The notes: generated by a model not told the origin, from the letters alone. 32,982 bases of DNA from Anaerostipes sp. (GCF_018381315.1 NZ_JAGZSD010000029.1:1-32982), one strand, 5' to 3'. Positions 23,391-31,381 are shown, counted from the first letter of the stretch. Numbers and translations: made by a program.

Positions 23391-23506
23391 TATAATAGAG
23401 GGTGTGCTGGAAAGTATGAGACTTTTCCCCTGAATATCATATCATTGGCCACAAACTCTCAAACAAACGTGATATTCATACATATTCAGGCCGAATGCCT
23501 TCTGAC
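23391..23506 (+). other. Spacer with -10-like element and inverted repeats; possible small RNA
   Basis: The 186-base gap between convergent genes holds TATAAT (near 23391) and, downstream, TGAATATCA (23431-23439), which can pair with TGATATTCA (23470-23478). Alternatively CCTGAATAT can pair with ATATTCAGG (23482-23490). The stretch then runs into the GC-rich terminator at 23507. Promoter-like element, structure and terminator together suggest a transcript of about 140 bases. No good -35 is present and no ORF fits. Confidence 0.3.
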
Positions 23507-23539
23507 AAAAAAAGACCCCGCCATAAGGCGGGGTTTTTT
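23507..23539. terminator. Bidirectional terminator between convergent genes
   Basis: CCCCGCC (23516-23522), a four-base loop, GGCGGGG (23527-23533), with A7 before and T6 after, so it works on both strands. It ends the dut-like gene 5 bases past its stop. Confidence 0.93.
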
Positions 23540-23543
23540 GCTG

Positions 23544-24056
23544 TTATTTGGTTGTACTGCCGAATCCGCCGTTGCGGACTTCCTTAGCGTCATCGTCTAT
23601 GGTCACACCATATTCCATAAAAATACCCTGTACGATTCCTGTGCCGGCTTTTACGCTGACAATCTTTCCTTCATTGGAATCATTTGTGAGTTTCACAAAA
23701 ATATGTCCCTCATTGTCCGAATAGAAATAATCACTGTCAATGATGCCTACCGTATTATTCATCTGAAGGCGGAACTTAAATCCCAGGCCGCTGCGCGGAA
23801 ACAGATTCAATACCCAGCTTTCTTCCATGTATACACGGATCCCGGTCGGAATTTTGATCGTCTCTCCGGGTTTCAGCTCAAAATCCAGGGGGCTGTAAAA
23901 ATCGTATCCGGCAGAACCTCTGGTGGCCCGTTTCGGAAGCTCGATGCTGTCAAAAATCTGTCTTACTTCTTCCTCCGGGGTATCTTCAAAGGTATCCTGC
24001 CAGCTTTCTAAAAACTGTCCAAAACTTACTTTATGGAACTGTGCAATCTTTTTCAT
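23544..24056 (-). CDS. dut: dUTP diphosphatase-like protein
   Basis: Hydrolyses dUTP to dUMP and pyrophosphate, keeping uracil out of DNA and supplying dUMP for thymidylate. The 170-residue product shows the trimeric dUTPase motifs: GSAGYDFYSP (motif 1), PRSGLGFKFR (motif 2), NTVGIIDSDYF (motif 3), GTGIVQGIF (motif 4) and the C-terminal RNGGFGSTT (motif 5). It has about 40 extra N-terminal residues before motif 1, with a helical FLESWQDTFEDTPEEEVRQI. It lies 8 bases after pgi, so it is co-transcribed. AGGAGA precedes the ATG. Specificity for dUTP over dCTP is not proven by sequence reading. Confidence 0.9.
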   Translation of the reverse strand: MKKIAQFHKVSFGQFLESWQDTFEDTPEEEVRQIFDSIELPKRATRGSAGYDFYSPLDFELKPGETIKIPTGIRVYMEESWVLNLFPRSGLGFKFRLQMNNTVGIIDSDYFYSDNEGHIFVKLTNDSNEGKIVSVKAGTGIVQGIFMEYGVTIDDDAKEVRNGGFGSTTK

Positions 24057-24064
24057 TTGGTCTC

Positions 24065-25411
24065 CTATAGTCTCTTTAATAAATCTTCTCTTCTGTCTTC
24101 AAATCCTGGTTTTCCAAGCAGGGCGAACATATTTTTCTTATATGCTTCCACTCCCGGCTGGTCAAACGGATTCACGCAGTTTAAGTAACCGCTCATACCG
24201 CACGCAGATTCAAATGTGTAAAACAGCTGTGCAAGATGGTAAGCATCCATCTTCGGAATGTCAAATCTTAAGTTCGGAACTCCTCCGTCAACATGGGCTA
24301 AGATGGTTCCCTTCATAGCATTCTGGTTTACAAAGTTCATGGTCTTGCCTGCAAGATAGTTTAATCCGTCCAGATCATTATCCTCTGCTTCCAGCACAAT
24401 GTCTAATTCCGGTTCTTCTACGTTCAGCACTGTCTCAAAGTGGTTGGAAGATCCGTCCTGAATAAACTGTCCTAAAGAATGCAGGTCTGTAGAGAAGTCC
24501 ACAGATGCCGGGAAGATGCCCTTTCCGTCTTTTCCTTCGCTTTCTCCGTATAACTGTTTCCACCACTCAGAAATGAAGTGAAGATTCGGCTCATAGTTTG
24601 CAAGGATCTCCATGCCTTTTCCTCTGCGCATAAGAATGTTGCGGACTGCCGCATATAACATTGCAGGATTTTCCTCAAACGGTGCATTTAAGAACATATC
24701 TCTTCCGTCCTGGAATCCTTTTACGAATTCGTCAATGTCAATGCCTGCAGCTGCAATCGGAAGCAGTCCGACAGCTGTCAGGACTGTGAAACGTCCTCCT
24801 ACATCGTCAGGGACAACAAATGTCTCATATCCCTCGTCTGTTGCAAGTGTCTTTAATGCTCCCCTTGCCTTGTCAGTTGTAGCGTAGATACGCTTGGTAG
24901 CCTCTTCTTTTCCGTACTTGTCATTGAGAAGCTTTTTGAAGATACGGAACGCAATGCCGGGTTCTGTTGTCGTTCCTGATTTAGAAATTACATTGACAGA
25001 AAAGTCTCTGTCTCCGATCACATCAATCAGCTGCTTCACATATGTACCGCTGATATTATGTCCGGCAAAATAAACTTCCGGCGCTTTTCTGACTTCCTTA
25101 TCCAGCTTATTGTTGAAGTTGTTTGACAGCCCTTCGATCACGGCTCTGGAACCAAGGTAGGATCCTCCGATACCAATGACAACCAATACATCGGAATCGC
25201 TCTTAATTTTCTGAGCGGCTTTTTTAATTCTCGCAAATTCTTCTTTATCATAATCCACCGGAAGATCGATCCATCCTAAAAAGTCATTTCCCGGACCTTT
25301 TCTCGACAACAAATACTCTTTCGCATCTGCAACCTGCTTCTCGATCATATCCACTTCGTGGTCTCTTATAAAATCTTTTGCGTTGCTGTAATCAAACTTA
25401 ATTTTTCCCAT
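24065..25411 (-). CDS. pgi: Glucose-6-phosphate isomerase
   Basis: Interconverts glucose-6-phosphate and fructose-6-phosphate in glycolysis. The 448-residue product is of the shorter Gram-positive type (about 450). It has VIGIGGSYLGSRAVIEGLSN in the first sugar-isomerase domain, ISKSGTTTEPGIAFR as the phosphate-binding SIS loop, and VGGRFTVLTAVGLLPIAAAG as the PGI signature. The second signature is changed in detail but present near the C-terminus. AAAGGAG precedes the ATG. It is followed by dut and has its own sigma-A promoter overlapping the end of the deacetylase gene. Confidence 0.97.
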   Translation of the reverse strand: MGKIKFDYSNAKDFIRDHEVDMIEKQVADAKEYLLSRKGPGNDFLGWIDLPVDYDKEEFARIKKAAQKIKSDSDVLVVIGIGGSYLGSRAVIEGLSNNFNNKLDKEVRKAPEVYFAGHNISGTYVKQLIDVIGDRDFSVNVISKSGTTTEPGIAFRIFKKLLNDKYGKEEATKRIYATTDKARGALKTLATDEGYETFVVPDDVGGRFTVLTAVGLLPIAAAGIDIDEFVKGFQDGRDMFLNAPFEENPAMLYAAVRNILMRRGKGMEILANYEPNLHFISEWWKQLYGESEGKDGKGIFPASVDFSTDLHSLGQFIQDGSSNHFETVLNVEEPELDIVLEAEDNDLDGLNYLAGKTMNFVNQNAMKGTILAHVDGGVPNLRFDIPKMDAYHLAQLFYTFESACGMSGYLNCVNPFDQPGVEAYKKNMFALLGKPGFEDRREDLLKRL

Positions 25412-25458
25412 GTCTTTCTCCTTTACTGTTGTCTCTCTTGGTTAAATGCGTTATCTAT

Positions 25459-25487
25459 ATTTTAACAAATTACGCCTTTCTATTCAA
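25459..25487 (-). promoter_or_regulatory. Sigma-A promoter of pgi-dut
   Basis: On the minus strand: TTGAAT (25482-25487), 17 bases, TAAAAT (25459-25464). The -35 overlaps the stop codon of the upstream deacetylase gene. Confidence 0.7.
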
Positions 25488-26284
25488 TAGTCAGGGAGTT
25501 TTTTCAGCGACCGGAATTCAAATCCTTTGGCCTTTAAATTCTTAATGACAGTCTCCAGAGCTTCTGCATTGGACTGGGATACATTATGCATCAAAGGAAT
25601 GGCTCCGTTATGGTAATTTTCTTCAAAATGCTGTACCACATAGTCCTTTCCCGGCTGGCTGTTTACATTAAAATCCACATAAGCCATACTCCAGAAAATC
25701 GTCTTATATCCAAGCTTCTTTGTGAGAGCCAATGTATGTTCGCTGTACTCTCCCATAGGCGGGCGCATAAACATATCCATATCATAACCTGTGGCTTTTT
25801 TGCAATATTCTGCACAGTCAATTAATTCCTGCTTATTGTCCCTGTCGGAAACCGTCGGCATGCTCTTATGGTGAACCGTGTGATTTCCCACCACATGTCC
25901 TTCTTTTTTCATTCTTTTTACTAAATCCGGATCTTCCCTTATAAACGGCTTTGTCACAAAAAATGCTGCCGGTACCTTTTCTTTCTTCAGCACATCCAAT
26001 ATCTTAGGCGTAAAACCATTTTCATAGCCGCAGTCAAACGTTAAATACATTACTTTTTTATTTTTGGCTTTCGTATCCATACTGTAAGCATCGTATTTGG
26101 ACAGGTCTATATTCTGTGAAAACTCCGGCTGCTGATGCTCTTTGTTCCGTTTCAGCCACCATCCCTCTTTTGTATTGCTTCCCTGGCTGATTACTTTGGT
26201 GGACTCCACCTGTGCCTCTTCCCTGCCGCAGCCGGCAAGACCCAGAGTGCACACGATACAGAATAATAATAAAACTTTCCTCAT
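25484..26284 (-). CDS. Polysaccharide deacetylase lipoprotein, PdaA-like
   Basis: PdaA-type enzymes deacetylate muramic acid residues on the way to muramic delta-lactam, the spore cortex mark recognised by germination hydrolases. The 266-residue product has a lipoprotein signal (LGLAGC, cysteine at 19) and a NodB domain with YLTFDCGYENGFTPKILDVL (about 80-99), the zinc-site HTVHH (135-139), MRPPMGEYSE and FWSMAYVDF. The TFD-x-GYENG and RPPMGE blocks point to PdaA over general chitin deacetylases. The usual second Asp/Asn in motif 1 is cysteine (residue 85). It follows the unknown membrane gene and precedes pgi. Confidence 0.88.
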   Translation of the reverse strand: MRKVLLLFCIVCTLGLAGCGREEAQVESTKVISQGSNTKEGWWLKRNKEHQQPEFSQNIDLSKYDAYSMDTKAKNKKVMYLTFDCGYENGFTPKILDVLKKEKVPAAFFVTKPFIREDPDLVKRMKKEGHVVGNHTVHHKSMPTVSDRDNKQELIDCAEYCKKATGYDMDMFMRPPMGEYSEHTLALTKKLGYKTIFWSMAYVDFNVNSQPGKDYVVQHFEENYHNGAIPLMHNVSQSNAEALETVIKNLKAKGFEFRSLKKLPDY

Positions 26285-26331
26285 GTTATGATTTCCTGCT
26301 TTTTTACTATTCTATTATGTATACCAAAAAT

Positions 26332-27033
26332 TTATAATCCATTTATGAAATCTTTCACCGCCTGCATTTCTTCATCCGTCAGCTCAAATTCTCTGGATGC
26401 CGCGGCTTCCTGCCAGTGCTTTTCTATCTTTCTGGCTTCTCTCTTTTCTTCTTTTACCTGCTCGTCCTCTTTCTGTTTTTCTTTCTGCTTTACCTGTTCT
26501 TCTTTTTCCTGCTTTTTCACAGATTTCAGATAGCGGTTCGGGAGAATGTTCTCCAAGAAGTGAATGAGGTTTGCCCGCACCAGCTGTTTCTTTCCGTTAA
26601 AGGTGACCAGCCTGTCCACAAATACGAGAACCAGTCCTGAGGCCATGCTTAAAAACAGGCTTTCCGCCACTACTTTAAGATCTGCTCCCTCTATATATCC
26701 CCGTACCACACCAAGACAGCCCAGGAAAAAACTTAAGACAGCACAGAGTCCTGTGACCTGCTCCATGATTTCAGAGGATAATCCACATATTTTATGATTT
26801 TTCATATACTTGTCCACAACACATGGAATGTTATGAAGATTTGCCTCCAGCTGATAGTAACTTTCAAACTTCTTCCTGAGCACTCCCATCCACTGCTTTT
26901 TGTTTCCGTCCATCTCATAAGAATCTTTCAAAAGCCTGCGGTAGTTCCTCCAGACAATGAGTTTTCCTATAATACCTGCTGCAAGTAATGCAGCCAACCC
27001 TTGTACAAAAAATGCGTTTTTTATTACATCCAT
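26332..27033 (-). CDS. Unknown membrane protein with charged coiled-coil tail
   Basis: A 233-residue protein I do not recognise. One hydrophobic helix is at about 8-28, two more at about 93-113 and 125-142 (GLCAVLSFFLGCLGVVRGY and LFLSMASGLVLVFVDR). Between the first and second is a soluble stretch rich in Tyr and Asn. After residue 170 comes a run of about 35 residues made of Lys, Glu and Gln (a probable coiled coil or unstructured arm), then a short acidic end resembling a short linear motif (FELTDEEMQAVKDFINGL). The topology resembles MotA/ExbB-like membrane proteins only vaguely. It lies between mtnN and the deacetylase gene. Confidence 0.75.
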   Translation of the reverse strand: MDVIKNAFFVQGLAALLAAGIIGKLIVWRNYRRLLKDSYEMDGNKKQWMGVLRKKFESYYQLEANLHNIPCVVDKYMKNHKICGLSSEIMEQVTGLCAVLSFFLGCLGVVRGYIEGADLKVVAESLFLSMASGLVLVFVDRLVTFNGKKQLVRANLIHFLENILPNRYLKSVKKQEKEEQVKQKEKQKEDEQVKEEKREARKIEKHWQEAAASREFELTDEEMQAVKDFINGL

Positions 27034-27097
27034 GATATTTCTCCTTCTTCCTTTATGATTCTTATATTATAAAATCACAAAGAGGGGAATACACGGA

Positions 27098-27814
27098 TTA
27101 TTGCCTTACAAAGTTAGACGCTTCCTTGTCTAAAATACCGTGAATCAGTCTAATTATATGCTTTATTGCAGCTTCCTCAAATTCGCTGTAATTTACTGTT
27201 GCCGTATCATCGCATTTATCGGATATGGCTCTCAGGATCACAAACGGCACATGATTTAAATATGCTGTCTGGGCCATGGCTGCCCCTTCCATCTCCGCAC
27301 AGTATCCTCCAAAGTTTTCGATGAGCCAATGTTTCTTTTCATCACTGGAAATAAACTGGTCACCGCTTAAGACCCTGCCGGTAAAGCACTGAATATCAGG
27401 ATTTGCTTTCCTGCACGCCTCTTCTACCTCTTTTATAAGCGCCTCATCTGCCTTAAACACTGAGCACTCCATACGGGGAATCTCTCCCAGTTTATAACCG
27501 AATCCCACGGCATCCATATCATGCTGCACCGCATCGCTGGAAATTACGATATCCCCAATTTCAATATCCTTGTGCAGGCCCCCTGCAACCCCTGTATTGA
27601 TTAATTTTTCCACGCCGAAGCTGTCGATCAGTATCTGTGCGCACACGGCCATATTTACTTTTCCAATGCCGCTCATGACTACAACTGCATCATTTCCCCA
27701 AAGCCTTCCCTCATAAAAATTCATAGAGGCCTTTGTCTGCCTGCTCACATTTTCCATAGAAGAGATCAGTGATTCTACCTCTTCCTCCATTGCACCGATA
27801 ATTCCAATTTTCAT
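27098..27814 (-). CDS. mtnN: 5'-methylthioadenosine/S-adenosylhomocysteine nucleosidase
   Basis: Removes adenine from methylthioadenosine and S-adenosylhomocysteine, recycling the by-products of SAM use. The 238-residue product has GIIGAMEEEVESL at the N-terminus with the catalytic acid near residue 12, VMSGIGKVNMA, NTGVAGGL, FTGRVLSGDQFI, the substrate loop MEGAAMAQTA, and RAISDKCD, where most relatives have SDKAD. The length is typical. GAAGAAGGAG precedes the ATG. It is transcribed away from the TSCPD gene, each from an extended -10 promoter in the shared 140-base spacer. Confidence 0.96.
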   Translation of the reverse strand: MKIGIIGAMEEEVESLISSMENVSRQTKASMNFYEGRLWGNDAVVVMSGIGKVNMAVCAQILIDSFGVEKLINTGVAGGLHKDIEIGDIVISSDAVQHDMDAVGFGYKLGEIPRMECSVFKADEALIKEVEEACRKANPDIQCFTGRVLSGDQFISSDEKKHWLIENFGGYCAEMEGAAMAQTAYLNHVPFVILRAISDKCDDTATVNYSEFEEAAIKHIIRLIHGILDKEASNFVRQ

Positions 27815-27856
27815 AATATTTCTCCTTCTTCCTGTTATGAATTAAATCTGATAAAA

Positions 27857-27865
27857 ATTATAACA
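27857..27865 (-). promoter_or_regulatory. Extended -10 promoter of mtnN
   Basis: TGTTATAAT on the minus strand: an extended -10 (TGn-TATAAT) with no good -35, 43 bases before mtnN. Confidence 0.55.
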
Positions 27866-27898
27866 CAGCTTACCTGTCTATGTATTCTCCGATTTTTG

Positions 27899-27907
27899 TG
27901 ATATAAT
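27899..27907 (+). promoter_or_regulatory. Extended -10 promoter of the TSCPD-murG operon
   Basis: TGATATAAT: an extended -10 with consensus TATAAT (27902-27907), no clear -35, 48 bases before the start codon. Confidence 0.6.
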
Positions 27908-27954
27908 ACGGAATGCCCTTTGGGTTTGAATAAAATTATCAGGAGGTAACCAAA

Positions 27955-28200
27955 ATGATTTATAAAACAAAAGGCGTCTGCAGCAGTGCCATTGAATTTG
28001 AGATAGAAAATGATATCATAAAAGATATACAATTCCGGGGAGGCTGCCAGGGAAACACCACCGGCGTGGCTGCCCTTGTAAAAGGAATGTCCGTAGATGA
28101 GGTAATTGAACGTCTCTCAGGCATCCAGTGCGGCTTCCGTGGGACTTCATGTCCTGACCAGCTTTCCAAAGCTTTGAAAGAATATAAAGAGACTCACTGA
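27955..28200 (+). CDS. TSCPD domain protein (TIGR03905-type)
   Basis: An 81-residue stand-alone TSCPD domain. It has the conserved cysteines at VCSSAIEF, RGGCQGNTTGVAAL, IQCGFRGTSCPDQLSKAL, with the name-giving TSCPD near residue 67. The domain is otherwise found at the C-terminus of vitamin-B12-dependent ribonucleotide reductases, where it may bind metal or nucleic acid. The small stand-alone form is common in Clostridia, and its role is not established. AGGAGG precedes the ATG. It is 26 bases before murG and presumably co-transcribed. Confidence 0.92.
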   Translation: MIYKTKGVCSSAIEFEIENDIIKDIQFRGGCQGNTTGVAALVKGMSVDEVIERLSGIQCGFRGTSCPDQLSKALKEYKETH

Positions 28201-28226
28201 CATTTGTTTTCATTCATGGAGGTATT

Positions 28227-29294
28227 ATGAAACGAATCGTATTGACCGGGGGAGGTACAGCCGGACACGTCACTCCAAATATGGCATTGGTACCTGCCCT
28301 GGAAAAAGAAGGTTATCAGATCAGTTATATAGGTTCCAAAGATGGAATGGAAAAGAAACTGATCGAAGACATTGGTCTTCCCTACTACGGAATTTCCTCC
28401 GGCAAGCTGAGAAGATACTTTGACGTGAAAAATTTCACCGATCCTTTCCGGGTTATGAAGGGATATTTTGACGCAAAGAAAATCTTAAAAAAATTGAAGC
28501 CCCATGTTGTTTTTTCCAAAGGCGGTTTTGTGACTGTACCTGTGGTCATGGCAGCAAAGCATCTTCGGATACCTGTCATTATCCACGAATCTGACATGAC
28601 CCCGGGCCTTGCAAATAAGCTGAGCATCCCGAGTGCAAGCAGGGTCTGCTGCAACTTTCCTGAAACTGTAAAACATCTTCCGGAAGGAAAGGCTGTTCTT
28701 ACCGGCTCTCCAATCCGTGAAGAACTTTTTACCGGTTCAAAAGATAAGGGACTTAAGCTTTGTGATTTTACATCCTCTAAGCCTGTGCTTTTAATCATCG
28801 GCGGAAGTCTCGGTTCCGTGGCAATCAACAATGCAGTCAGAGACAATATTGATGAGCTTTTAGAAGATTTTCAGATAATTCACATATGCGGCAAGAACAA
28901 CCTGGAGTCCATGCTTGCAGGGAAAAGCGGCTACCGCCAGTTTGAGTATGTGAAAAAGGAACTGAAGCATCTCTTTGCCTGTGCAGACGTTATTATATCC
29001 AGAGCAGGGGCTAATGCAATCTGTGAACTCTTAGCCCTCAGGAAACCAAACATCCTGATCCCTCTGGGATTGAATGCCAGCAGGGGAGACCAGATTTTAA
29101 ACGCCCAGTCTTTCCAGCGCCAGGGCTACAGTTATGTGCTGAATGAGGAGGAAGTGACTTCCAAGTCTCTGCTGAACGCAGTACATGAGGTTTATGACAA
29201 CCGGGCAAGCTATGTGAATGCCATGAACCAGAGTGAACTTTCTGATCCCATCGGAACGATCGTCAATCTGGCCAACGAGCTTGCAGTAAAATAG
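28227..29294 (+). CDS. murG: UDP-GlcNAc:undecaprenyl-PP-MurNAc-pentapeptide GlcNAc transferase
   Basis: MurG adds GlcNAc to lipid I, making lipid II at the inner face of the membrane. The 355-residue GT-B enzyme has the N-terminal GGGTAGHVTPNMAL (the GGGTGGH motif with one change), the HESDMTPGLANKL block, the UDP-binding GGSLGSVAINNAV and SRAGANAICELLAL, and a GDQILNA near the C-terminus where many relatives have DHQTANA. The length is typical. It sits outside the division/wall cluster, behind a TSCPD gene. A second murG elsewhere in the genome is possible. Confidence 0.95.
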   Translation: MKRIVLTGGGTAGHVTPNMALVPALEKEGYQISYIGSKDGMEKKLIEDIGLPYYGISSGKLRRYFDVKNFTDPFRVMKGYFDAKKILKKLKPHVVFSKGGFVTVPVVMAAKHLRIPVIIHESDMTPGLANKLSIPSASRVCCNFPETVKHLPEGKAVLTGSPIREELFTGSKDKGLKLCDFTSSKPVLLIIGGSLGSVAINNAVRDNIDELLEDFQIIHICGKNNLESMLAGKSGYRQFEYVKKELKHLFACADVIISRAGANAICELLALRKPNILIPLGLNASRGDQILNAQSFQRQGYSYVLNEEEVTSKSLLNAVHEVYDNRASYVNAMNQSELSDPIGTIVNLANELAVK

Positions 29295-29323
29295 ACAGAC
29301 CAGCCAAGCATTTCATACAATAA

Positions 29324-29366
29324 AATAGCCAGGCCCTTCAAAATAATAAAAAGGACCTGGCTATTT
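29324..29366. terminator. Bidirectional terminator between murG and the PHP gene
   Basis: AATAGCCAGG (29324-29333) pairs with CCTGGCTATT (29356-29365), extended by CCTT/AAGG past one mismatch. T6 follows on the plus strand; an A-rich side serves the minus strand. It ends murG and the convergent PHP gene. Confidence 0.9.
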
Positions 29367-29375
29367 TTTCACTTG

Positions 29376-30290
29376 TCATTCATTTATCCGTTGGGTTTTC
29401 TGCTTCATAATGCTCTCAAGCCGGGGCAGTATTTCATTTTCCGGCTGGCTGCAGCCGTGCTGTCCGATACTGATGGAAGGCTTAGTTTTTCCGTGATAAT
29501 CGCTTCCGCAGGTTACAAACAGATGCTGCTGTCCGGCCTCGTGGCTGAAAAACAAAACATCCTCCGGTGTGTGATAGCTGCTGAAGGCTTCCACTCCGTC
29601 AATGCCGGAAGCCGCGATCTCTTTCCAAATCTCCATATGGTTTTTAAGATTCACTCCCGGATGTGCCAGAACCGCTTTCCCTCCGCTTTTATGGATATCA
29701 GCAATCACTTCTTCCATAGAGGGGAACCTTATATCCACATGACAGGGTTTTCCCTGGGAGTAATAATCCCAGTAAAAATTTACATAAGGATTGCTGCTTC
29801 TGTTCCCTCCCGGACGGTAAGGCATAAGCAGTTCATGTTCCTTATATTCCGGTTTATTTAATAGAACTTCCGCAAACATCTCCCCTGTCCACCGGTTTTT
29901 CCAAAACATAGTTTCCGTCAGCTCTTCCATATCTTCCTCAGACACATCAAATCCTAATTTTCTTGTCCCCTCAAGCATCTTAACTGATGCTTCATTGCTC
30001 TGCTCTGATATATTGTCTTCGATCTTTTGAAATGCCGGATCCTTTTCATCTATTCCATATCCAAGAACATGCAGGTTTACCCCCTGAAAGGTGCAGTCGA
30101 CCTCTACTCCTGAGATAAAATAAATCCCTTCTTTCTGGGCTGCCTTTCTTCCTTTATCCACAGCCCGGACACAGTTATGGTCCGTAATGGCCATATACCG
30201 GATGCCTTTCTCTTTGCATTTCTGCACTAATTCTTCCGGCTGGAACTCACCGTCGTCGCTGTAATAAGAATGCATATGTAAATCTATCAT
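29376..30290 (-). CDS. PHP-domain metal-dependent phosphoesterase
   Basis: A 304-residue polymerase-and-histidinol-phosphatase domain protein. It has the metal-binding motifs HMHSYYSDDGE near the N-terminus, MAITDHNCVR, ISGVEVDC, KAVLAHPGVN and GSDYHGKTKP near the C-terminus, all in order. Such stand-alone proteins (YciV/RNase AM or TrpH-like) hydrolyse phosphoester bonds, and some act on RNA or 3',5'-nucleotide ends; the substrate here is not known. The start is the ATG at 30290: the ATG at 30299 lies only one base from AGGAGG. It diverges from the AraC gene. Confidence 0.92.
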   Translation of the reverse strand: MIDLHMHSYYSDDGEFQPEELVQKCKEKGIRYMAITDHNCVRAVDKGRKAAQKEGIYFISGVEVDCTFQGVNLHVLGYGIDEKDPAFQKIEDNISEQSNEASVKMLEGTRKLGFDVSEEDMEELTETMFWKNRWTGEMFAEVLLNKPEYKEHELLMPYRPGGNRSSNPYVNFYWDYYSQGKPCHVDIRFPSMEEVIADIHKSGGKAVLAHPGVNLKNHMEIWKEIAASGIDGVEAFSSYHTPEDVLFFSHEAGQQHLFVTCGSDYHGKTKPSISIGQHGCSQPENEILPRLESIMKQKTQRINE

Positions 30291-30356
30291 AAAAAACATA
30301 CCTCCTGAATATCTGTACACAAGTCACCTTAATATATAAATACCGTCTTTTCACGA

Positions 30357-30385
30357 TTGAAACAATATTAATTTGGACCTATAAT
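30357..30385 (+). promoter_or_regulatory. Sigma-A promoter of the AraC-family regulator
   Basis: TTGAAA (30357-30362), 17 bases, TATAAT (30380-30385). It lies 32 bases ahead of the gene. Confidence 0.8.
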
Positions 30386-30416
30386 ATAAAAAAAGCGACA
30401 AAAAGGAGGGTTCTTT

Positions 30417-31334
30417 ATGCTTTTGCAGGATTGTACCATCTATACGGACCAGGACCGGCGTGAACTGCGGCCCCATGGGACGCTTGAGTTTCCATGTGCA
30501 GGATATGACTCCGTTTATTCAGCCGGCGCCGTAAGCAGAATTCCGTGGCACTGGCATGAAGAGCTTGAAGTGCTTTACGTTTATTCCGGCTCCCTGGATG
30601 TCCGGGTACCCGGCAGATCCCTGCGTATGAATGCCGGAGACAGTGCAGTCATTAATTCCAACATTCTTCATGAGGCTGAAACTTCCGGCACCTGCCGCCT
30701 TCAGTCCCTTGTGTTTCACCCGGATTTAGTATCTGGTTCTGACAGTTCTGTTTTCTATACAAAATACATTCATCCGCTTACCAGTTCCTGTGCTGTTGAC
30801 TGCCTGCTTTTCCAGCCTGACAGTAAGTCCGGGTCCGAGATCATACAGCATTTTCTGAAGGCTTTCAAGGCCTTTTCTAAAGGACCAGAGGGATATGAAT
30901 TCACTGTAAGGGAACAGCTTTCCAGACTATGTTATCTGCTGTATGAGAGCCATAAAAACCGAATCTCTGAAACCGCTTCCAGGCCGGACCATGACTCCTG
31001 CCGTATTAAAACAATGATTCATATGATAGAATCCCGGTTTGCAGAACCGTTAAAGCTGTATGACATTGCACAGTCTGCCAACATCGGAGAAAGGGAATGT
31101 CTCCGGTGTTTCCGGCGGACACTTGGCATTTCGCCGATGCAGTATCTCATCCGATACCGGCTGTCCAAAGGCGCTCTTCTTCTCATTAGCACCAGCGAAA
31201 GCATCTCTGAAATCTCTGTAGGCTGCGGCTTCGACAGTCCCAGTAATTTCTCCCGGATGTTTAAGAGGACCTATCAATGTTCACCGAGAGAATACCGGAA
31301 CCGCGGTAAAAAGCCAGTTTCCCATGATATTTAA
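30417..31334 (+). CDS. AraC-family transcriptional regulator with cupin sensor domain
   Basis: A 305-residue regulator. The N-terminal cupin (about 15-125) shows IPWHWHEELEVLYVYSGSLD and the second motif MNAGDSAVINSNILHE; these domains bind sugars or related ligands. The C-terminal AraC pair of helix-turn-helix units (about 195-295) shows LYDIAQSANIGERECLRCFR and ISEISVGCGFDSPSNFSRMF. AAGGAGG precedes the ATG. It is convergent with the sugar symporter and isomerase genes, for which it is a plausible activator. The promoter of that operon lies outside the window. Confidence 0.95.
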   Translation: MLLQDCTIYTDQDRRELRPHGTLEFPCAGYDSVYSAGAVSRIPWHWHEELEVLYVYSGSLDVRVPGRSLRMNAGDSAVINSNILHEAETSGTCRLQSLVFHPDLVSGSDSSVFYTKYIHPLTSSCAVDCLLFQPDSKSGSEIIQHFLKAFKAFSKGPEGYEFTVREQLSRLCYLLYESHKNRISETASRPDHDSCRIKTMIHMIESRFAEPLKLYDIAQSANIGERECLRCFRRTLGISPMQYLIRYRLSKGALLLISTSESISEISVGCGFDSPSNFSRMFKRTYQCSPREYRNRGKKPVSHDI

Positions 31335-31335
31335 G

Positions 31336-31380
31336 AAAAAGCAGGGGATGAACATTTAAAAGTTCATTCCCTGCTTTTAT
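31336..31380. terminator. Bidirectional terminator between the AraC gene and the symporter gene
   Basis: GCAGGGGATGAAC pairs with GTTCATTCCCTGC, with one G-U pair, flanked by A5 and T4 (31336-31378). It ends both convergent genes. Confidence 0.9.
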
Positions 31381-31381
31381 T

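Noticed and set aside
23445..24011. 188-codon plus-strand open frame
   Set aside because: It runs through the bidirectional terminator and antisense to the dut-like gene, whose dUTPase motifs are unmistakable on the other strand.
26285..26331. Sigma-G promoter for the PdaA-like gene
   Set aside because: CATAATA resembles the -10, but the best -35 (TGGATT, 16 bases away) is weak, so I did not call it.
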